Origin: Isoetes taiwanensis
Taxonomy: Eukaryota > Streptophyta > Lycopodiopsida > Isoetales > Isoetaceae
Assembly: GCA_021234155.1 (NCBI GenBank)
Contig: JAJEKV010000206.1
Coordinates: 928,001 to 992,000 of the forward strand
Length of the DNA: 64,000 nt
Reading direction: 5' to 3'
Made by a program: the position numbers and the translations under genes. The notes under the pieces are model-generated. The model had not been told where the DNA came from. It saw only the letters and a list, made by a program, of their open reading frames with translations, and did not search any database. Shown piece after piece: positions 57,691-64,000 of this stretch; position 1 is the stretch's first letter; each line of letters starts with the position of its first letter.

Positions 57691-59865
57691 GGGACAGTCG
57701 ACACTGGCCGACTACACGAGGCGCAGACATTCGTAATGACATGGATGAAGAGCCATGCTCATGGTTGGTTTGCGCCACTATGAAGAAAGACTCGAACAAC
57801 CATTTGGCACAATCACCGCGTAGTCCCCCGCCAGTGAGTCATTGGAAGGGTAAGCACACGCTATATATTCCTACCGATGACATAAACTAGGAAAAAGCCT
57901 AGTTTGAATGTCGATGGCCATTGGCTTAATCAGCAATGTATTTTACCGTAAATAAGAAGGGCTTTTGTTAAAGAAACATTGCCGCTAAGAACTCCTACTA
58001 TGACATTCTCAAGGTGGCTTTTGCAGCTTGCATGCTAGAAATGAGCAGAGCATATAGTTTTAATCATGTTTGACTACCGGTTTATAAATAGCTTTTTCCA
58101 GTTCTTGTACTAGTTAACAAAGGCAAAGAAAGGCAAGAAGAAACGAGTCCGAAAGTGTTTACAAATCTAAAGGCAAAAAAGTGTGTGAGTTATATTTTTT
58201 ATTGCGGGTTACATCGCTATAATCAATGCAAAGGTGTGCAGGTTATATTAGTGCAGGTGTACCGCTTGATCCGAAAGCAAACCGCTACAAACATTGTCAA
58301 CAAATTATGCATTCCCTTTGTTGATAATTCTTTTCTCACTTAGTTGTTTTTCATTAATGCGCATTAGGGTTGGTAATCGTTAGCCATATTGCCATAGGAC
58401 ATGTTTGAACTAGTCGTAATGTTTTGCAAATGAGCATATGAAATTTGGGCCTTGGCTGGAGTTACATTACACGATTATATTGTCCATTACTAGGTTCCAT
58501 ATTTTTGTAGAGACAGTTCTCATGGAGTCATGAATCTCTTTATTACGTATAGTTCAATAGAGACAGCTTTTGAAAAGTTTCAATAGAGACAGCTCAATCT
58601 CCTAATAGAGACAGCTCTAACAAATACAGAGGTCCTAGCTTCAATATCCAAGGAGTACAATGGGGTCCTAGCTTTTGAATCTCCAAATTGTACAATGGTA
58701 GTACAATGGTAATAATCGTTAGATCCATACAAAGAAGTTGGAGTGCAAAGCTAGTAGTTCTCAAGATCGAGGATCCGCAGTCTTTAAACCAAAACAAAAC
58801 GAGAATAAATAACAAGGTAAGGTAGTGGAGTCCAAAAGGTGGCAGTTGGAGTTGCATTATCACATGTTATCACATGTCATGTTTTAAAAGTACATAAATG
58901 AAACAAGAGCAATTCTGTTAATCTGAATAGGAGAGACCGAGGCACCAAAGTTCAAGCTCTACTTCTCAAGGTTGTAACTATTTTGGAGAGCAAATGAAAG
59001 GCAAAATGAGTGATAGGGAGGCTCAAGCTGCAAGATCAAGTGTTGTTGCTGAAGCACCAAGGTTCGTTCTGTTGGTGTCATAAACTTATAACAGAGCTGC
59101 AATGGAGCAAATAATGCCATATGGTTGAGTGATTTCGGATTTGTCTTTTCGGTCAAATAATGCCATGTGGTTGAGTGAACAGTGCCTGCGGCCATGTAGA
59201 AGCATCAAAACGAAACCCTGGAATGCATGCAAAGTTTTTGATGCCTAGTTCTGGATTGATAGATAGTTTAGAGAATATTTTTCATTGATCCGACATAGTT
59301 TTAGCAAATCCGTGAGCTGGAGAGGTAAAATTTGATGTAGAATCTGATGGTTCCGGCACTGAAACGAATTCCTGTTTTCACAAATAAAAAAACCTAACGT
59401 TATAAATCATCAATGTTACAACCTATTATACCTCCCGACAATGGGTTATTGCCAATAATAATGTGTTACAATAGTAAGTTCAAATATTATTAACTTATAA
59501 TATTAATCCTAAGATTATAAATTGTAAGGCACGAAAAATCCTCGCACCAATGTGGCTCAAAAGGTTACTAAGTTCAATCGCTTGGCTTAACGGTTAGAAT
59601 TAGTTGGGGTCAAAACAGTAATGATCTTTAGAATATTCTGAAGATTATTTGGAATATTCTAGAGATTATTGTGATAATCTCCAAAACATTCTTTTATTTC
59701 GTTATTATTTGTAGTACGGCTTTTATCAAAAACATTGAAAAACAACCTGTTTAACATAGTCCCAAGACTAGCAAAGGCAAATCCAAAAATTTGCTATTTT
59801 AAACAATGTCCCGACAACAAAGGCCAAACCGCTCATCTTTACCCATGGGTTGAAGCCCGGTGTTT
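57691..59865. other. Spacer between transposase remnant and satellite arrays, no gene seen
   Basis: AT-rich. Contains four copies of 'atagagacag' or 'gtagagacag' at 58508-58612. If the transposase and arrays belong to one CACTA-like element, this is its 3' non-coding part. Confidence 0.4.
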
Positions 59866-59869
59866 TTTG

Positions 59870-60930
59870 CGCGCACACGTGGCACGTTGGAGCCTAGGTG
59901 GCATGTTTGAGCCACCTTGGCACGCTTTGAGCCTAGGTGGCATGTTGGAGGCACCTTGGCATGTTGGAGCCTAGGTGGCATGTTGGAGCCTAGGTGGCAC
60001 GCTGGAGCCTAGGTGGCATGCTAGAGCTCACGAGGCATGTTGGAGCCTAGTTGGCATGTTGGAGCCAACGTGGCATGTTGGAGCCTAGTTGGCATGTTGG
60101 AGCCTATGTGGCATGTTGGTGCCTAGGTGGCATGTTGGAGCTCACGTGGCATGTTGGAGCCTAGGTGGCATGTTTTAGCCACCTTGGCACGCTTGAGCGG
60201 ATAATGGCATGTTGGAGCCATCTTGGCATGTTGGAGCCCATGTGGCATGTTGGAGCCTAGGTGGCATATTTGAGCCACCTTGGCATGCTTGAGCCTAGGT
60301 GGCACGTTGGAGCCAACTTGGCATGTTGGAGCTCACGTGGCATGTTGGAGCCCGGTGGCATGTTGGAGCCTAGGTGGCATTCTAGGTGGCATGTTGGAGC
60401 CCACGTGGCATGTTGGAGCCAAGGTGGCACGTTGGAGCCTAGGTGGCATGCTAGAGCACCCGAGGCATGTTGGAGCCTAGTTGGCATGTTGGAGCCTACT
60501 TGGCATGTTGAAGCCTTGGTGGGATGTTGGAGCCTAGGTGGCATAATTGAGCCACCTTCGCATGGTGGAGCCTAGGTGGCATGTTGGAGCCAACTTGGCA
60601 TGTTGGAGCTCACGTGGCATGTTGGAGCCAAGGTGGCACATTGGAGCCTAGGTGGCATGTTTAAGCCACCTTGGCACGCTTGAGCCTAGGTGGCATGTTG
60701 GAGCCACCTTGGCATGGTGGAGCCTAGGTGGCATGTTGGAGCTCACGCGGGTGCACGCTTTGAGCCGGTGGCATGTTGGTAAGTGGCATGTTGGAGCCCA
60801 CGTGGCATGTTGGAGCGTAGGTGGCATGTTGGAGCCTAGCTGGCATGTTCGAGCCTACGTGGCATGTTGGAGCCTAGGTGGCATGTTTGAGCCACCTTGG
60901 CACGCTTGAGCCTAGGTGGCATGTTACGCC
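59870..60930 (+). repeat. Satellite-like array, left arm (GCATGTTGGAGCCTAGGTG unit)
   Basis: About 50 copies of a ~20-bp unit, GCATGTTGGAGCCTAGGTG, with recurring variants (TGGAGCTCACGTG, TTGAGCCACCTTG, CTAGAGCTCACGAG). Variant order is mirrored in the right arm. Long open frames of the MLEPRWHVGA type are by-products of a unit length near a multiple of three. Confidence 0.95.
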
Positions 60931-60940
60931 CACCTAAACT

Positions 60941-62113
60941 TGGTCTCCGTGGTAATGTCGATGTTCGAGTCCATTGTCGATGACAGCCTGGGTGGGAGAG
61001 TTGCCCGTCCGTGGCCAGAGACCCTAAAGAGAGGACCTTGGGGTCGGACTTCTTCTGGAAGGCTTTAGGGCTCCGTCTTCTGGCTTCAAGGCCCTCCCAC
61101 TACCTCATGACATTGTGCAAGATCCTGGTCCAACCGACCTGGTGTGGCCTCCAAAACGCAAAACCCCGCGGCGCTGCCGTGTTATTGTAGGGTTTACGTT
61201 ATGGAGGTCGAAGTTTTATCCGGTTGCACTTGAGACATGGTCGAAGCCGCAGCTTGAAAACCGAAGCAAATGTAAACCCATTTAAATGGGGTCCGGAATT
61301 ACCGGTATGTGCTTTCCTACCAGTGCTCCTCCGGGAGGGCAAATGCCAATGCCTCCCTTCCCGGAACCCGGTTTCCCTATCCGACCGTTGAATTCTCCAT
61401 TCAAGTAACTTGCTTCGAGCAGGCTCAAAAAGATTCAAGATCTGTCCGGGAGAACATATAAAACCGCAAAGTGTCCCCGCAATGTCCTGCGGGTAGAAAA
61501 CCAAGTGTTTTGTCGTCGGGCAGTACAAAGGCCAGGAATGGAGATTTGACTTCACCATGTCGTCCAAACAGCCGAAATTACCCTAGGGACCAAGCCGGGT
61601 CATCATTTTTGCAGCAAAAGAAACACGAACCCTCTACGTGGCAGTATTCTGCACCCTCCGCTAAGGCCAATTCACTACGAACGTGTTGGACATGAGCTAC
61701 TTTGGCGCTTCCGGGAGCAGGGGTGGTCTTCTGCCCACGAAACTTGGTCTCCAAGGTAATGTCGATGTTCCGAGTCCATTGGCAGAGTCAGATGACAGTT
61801 CCGGGGTGGGAGAGTTGCCCGTCCATGGCCAGAGACCCTAAAGAGAGGACCTTGGGGTCGGACTTCTTCTGGAAGGCTTTAGGGCTCCGTCTTCTGGCTT
61901 CAAGGCCCTCCCACTACCTCATGACATTGTGCAAGATCCTGGTCCAATCTGACCAGGGTGTGGCCTCCAAAACACAAACCCTGTGCGTTGCCAGGTTATT
62001 GTAGGGTTTACGTTATGGAGGTCGAGTTTTATTCAGTTGCACTTGAGACATGGTCGAGAAGCTGCAGTTGAAAACCAGAAGCAACAGAAACTGACGAAAT
62101 GGAGTCTGGATGC
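60941..62113. repeat. Spacer with ~360-bp direct repeats around a ~440-bp core
   Basis: The block 'aaacttggtctcc...ggtaatgtcgatgttc ... gagacatggtcga...ttgaaaacc' occurs at 60941-61302 and again at 61738-62113 in the same orientation. The core between (61303-61737) has a minus-strand frame (61567-61199) reading SNLHSWPLYCPTTKHLVFYP without recognised domain. The arrangement repeat-core-repeat resembles a miniature LTR element (TRIM), or captured sequence between foldback arms. Confidence 0.7.
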
Positions 62114-64000
62114 CACGTGGGCTCCAACATGCCACCTGGGCTCAAGCGTGCCACCTGGCCTCAAGCGTACCACGTGGGCTCCAACATGCCACCTAGGCTC
62201 CACCATGCCAAGGTGGCTCCAACATGCCACCTAGGCTCAAGCGTGCCAAGGTGGCTTAAACATGCCACCTAGGCTCCAATGTGCCACCTTGGCTCCAACA
62301 TGCCAGCTAGGCTCCAACATGCCACCTACGCTCCAACATGCCACGTGGGCTCCAACATGGCACCTAGCATGCCACCTAGGCTCCAACATGCCACCTGGGC
62401 TCCAACATGCCACGTGAGCTCCAACATGCCAAGTTGGCTCCAACATGCCACCTAGGCTCCACCATGCAAAGGTGGCTCAATTATGCCACCTAGGCTCCAA
62501 CATCCCACCAAGGCTTCAACATGCCAAGTTGGCTCCAACATGCCAACTAGGCTCCAACATGCCTCGTGAGCTCTAGCATGCCACCTAGGCTCCAACGTGC
62601 CACCTTGGCTCCAACATGCCACGTGGGCTCCAACATGCCACCTAGAATGCCACCTAGGCTCCAACATGCCACCTAGGCTCCAACATGCCACCTGAGCTCC
62701 AACATGCCAAGTTGGCTCCAACTTGCCACCTAGGCTCAAGCATGCCAAGGTGGCTCAAATATGCCACCTAGGCTCCAACATGCCACCTGGGCTCCAACAT
62801 GCCAAGGTGGCTCCAACATGCCATTATCCGCTCAAGCGTGCCAAGGTGGCTAAAACATGCCACCTAGGCTCCAACATGCCACGTGAGCTCCAACATGCCA
62901 CCTAGGCACCAACATGCCACATAGGCTCCAACATGCCGCCTAGGGCTCCAACATGTCACGTAGGCTCCAACATGCCAACTAGGCTCCAACATGCCTCGTG
63001 AGCTCTAGCATGCCACCTAGGCTCCAACGTGCCACCTAGGCTCCAACATGCCACCTAGGCTCCAACATGCCAAGGTGCCTCCAACATGCCACCTAGGCTC
63101 AAACATGCCACCTAGGCTCCAACGTGCCACGTAGGCTCCAACATGCCAGCTTGCCACGTGGGCTCCAACATGCCACCTAGCATGCCACCTAGGCTCCAAC
63201 ATGCCACCTGGGCTCAAGCGTACCACGTGAGCTCCAACATGCCACCTGGGCTCCAACATGCCAACTAGGCTCAAGCATGCCAAGGTGGCTCAAATATGCC
63301 ACCTAGGCTCCAACATGCCACCTGGGCTCCAACATGCCAAGGTGGCTCCAACATGCCATTATCCGCTCAAGCGTGCCAAGGTGGCTAAAACATGCCACCT
63401 AGGCTCCAATATGCCACGTGAGCTCCAACATGCCACCTAGGCACCAACATGCCACATAGGCTCCAACATGCCAGCTAGGCTCCAACATGCCACGTAGGCT
63501 CCAACATGCCAACTAGGCTCCAACATGCCTCGTGAGCTCTAGCATGCCACCTAGGCTCCAACGTGCCACCTAGGCTCCAACATGCCACCTAGGCTCCAAC
63601 ATGCCAAGGTGCCTCCAACATGCCACCTAGGCTCAAGCGTGCCAAGGTGGCTCAAACATGCCACCTAGGCTCCAACGTGCCACGTAGGCTCCAACATGCC
63701 GGCTTACAGGTGGCTCCAACATGCCACCTAGCATGCCACCTAGGCTCCAACATGCCACCGGGCTCAAGCGCACCATGTGAGCTCCAACATGCCACCTGGG
63801 CTCCAACATGCCAACTAGGCTCCAACATGCCTCGCGGAGCTCTAGCATGCCACCTAGGCTCCAACGTGCCACCTTGGCCCCAACATGCCACGTGGGCTCC
63901 AACATGTCACCTAGCATGCCAACATGCCACCTAGCATGCCACCTAGGCTGCAACATGCCACCTGGGCTCCAACATGCCACGTGAGCTCCAACATGCCAAG
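62110..64000 (-). repeat. Satellite-like array, right arm, running off the window
   Basis: The reverse complement of the left arm (CACCTAGGCTCCAACATGC). Specific variants mirror about an axis near 61510: 'cataattgagccacctt-gcat' at 60542 against 62460, and 'gagcggataatgg' at 60193 against 62820. Beyond about 63150 the array continues with a 535-bp higher-order duplication (62723 onward repeated at 63258 onward). Confidence 0.95.

Noticed and set aside
59735-63980. Numerous 60-120-residue ORFs with MLEPRWHVGA or CHLGSNMP repeats
   Set aside because: They are translations of the ~20-bp satellite unit on either strand, appearing in mirrored positions because the arrays are inverted.
1-64000. 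tRNA, rRNA or organellar insertion
   Set aside because: No cloverleaf-forming tRNA, rRNA core sequence or recognisable plastid or mitochondrial gene was noticed, though a covariance-model search was not possible.

Overview
The window reads as nuclear DNA of a land plant, most likely a large, repeat-rich seedless vascular plant genome (fern or lycophyte). This is inferred from a PLS-type PPR locus, ERECTA-like leucine-rich-repeat exons of 72 bp, a plant-type BTB/POZ gene, GT-AG introns, a plant-type LTR retrotransposon primed by initiator Met-tRNA, and abundant decayed transposons. No species is proven. No tRNA, rRNA or bacterial operon was seen.

Layout. 0-1 kb: 5' (endonuclease) part of a decayed LINE on the minus strand. 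2.1-3.1 kb: an intact BTB/POZ gene (minus). 4.9-5.8 kb: a broken trihelix/Myb-SANT-like gene. 6.7-10 kb: remnants, including a short BED zinc-finger exon (minus) and a triplicated non-coding module. 10.6-17.8 kb: the most unusual part. A minus-strand DUF7869-like transposon protein remnant lies head-to-head with a plus-strand, intron-containing gene whose pieces read as a Lys-rich leader, a ParB-like region and a bacterial-type beta-class DNA amino-methyltransferase (motif IV before motif I). Two arrays of a 16-24 bp palindrome at about 40-bp spacing sit between the genes and inside an intron of the methyltransferase gene. 19.6-21.4 kb: an acidic ORF and five ERECTA-like LRR exons (minus). 22.4-26.7 kb: a plus-strand cluster encoding a RING-like/FCP1-like phosphatase protein and a ULP1 SUMO-protease-like protein, interrupted by a (CCAC)-rich minisatellite. 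30.1-30.6 kb: a foldback element. 31.2-33.2 kb: a triplicated non-coding unit next to a PPR gene (33.3-34.9 kb). 35-36.6 kb: small repeat arrays.

37,420-50,037 is one complete LTR retrotransposon (LTRs 1,604 and 1,605 bp, PBS, PPT) without recognisable pol. Its leader carries five long hairpins and its body holds a nested 3' LINE fragment. It may lie in an intron of a minus-strand gene whose first exon I place at 52,422-52,529. 53.7-57.7 kb: remains of a CACTA/Tnp2-like transposase. 59.87 kb to the end: two large satellite-like arrays of a ~20-bp unit in opposite orientation, forming an inverted repeat with ~1.06-kb arms around a 1.1-kb spacer.

Two window-wide patterns matter for reading the rest. 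First, the two LTRs, and independently the repeat pair at 61-62 kb, differ mainly where one copy has CAG or CTG and the other has CGG, CCG or CG. That looks like a systematic base-calling problem at CHG-methylated cytosines, so many transposon frameshifts may be artefactual. Second, most in-frame stops in otherwise readable genes (PPR, FCP1-like, ULP1-like, acidic ORF, trihelix) are one C-to-T change from a plausible sense codon.
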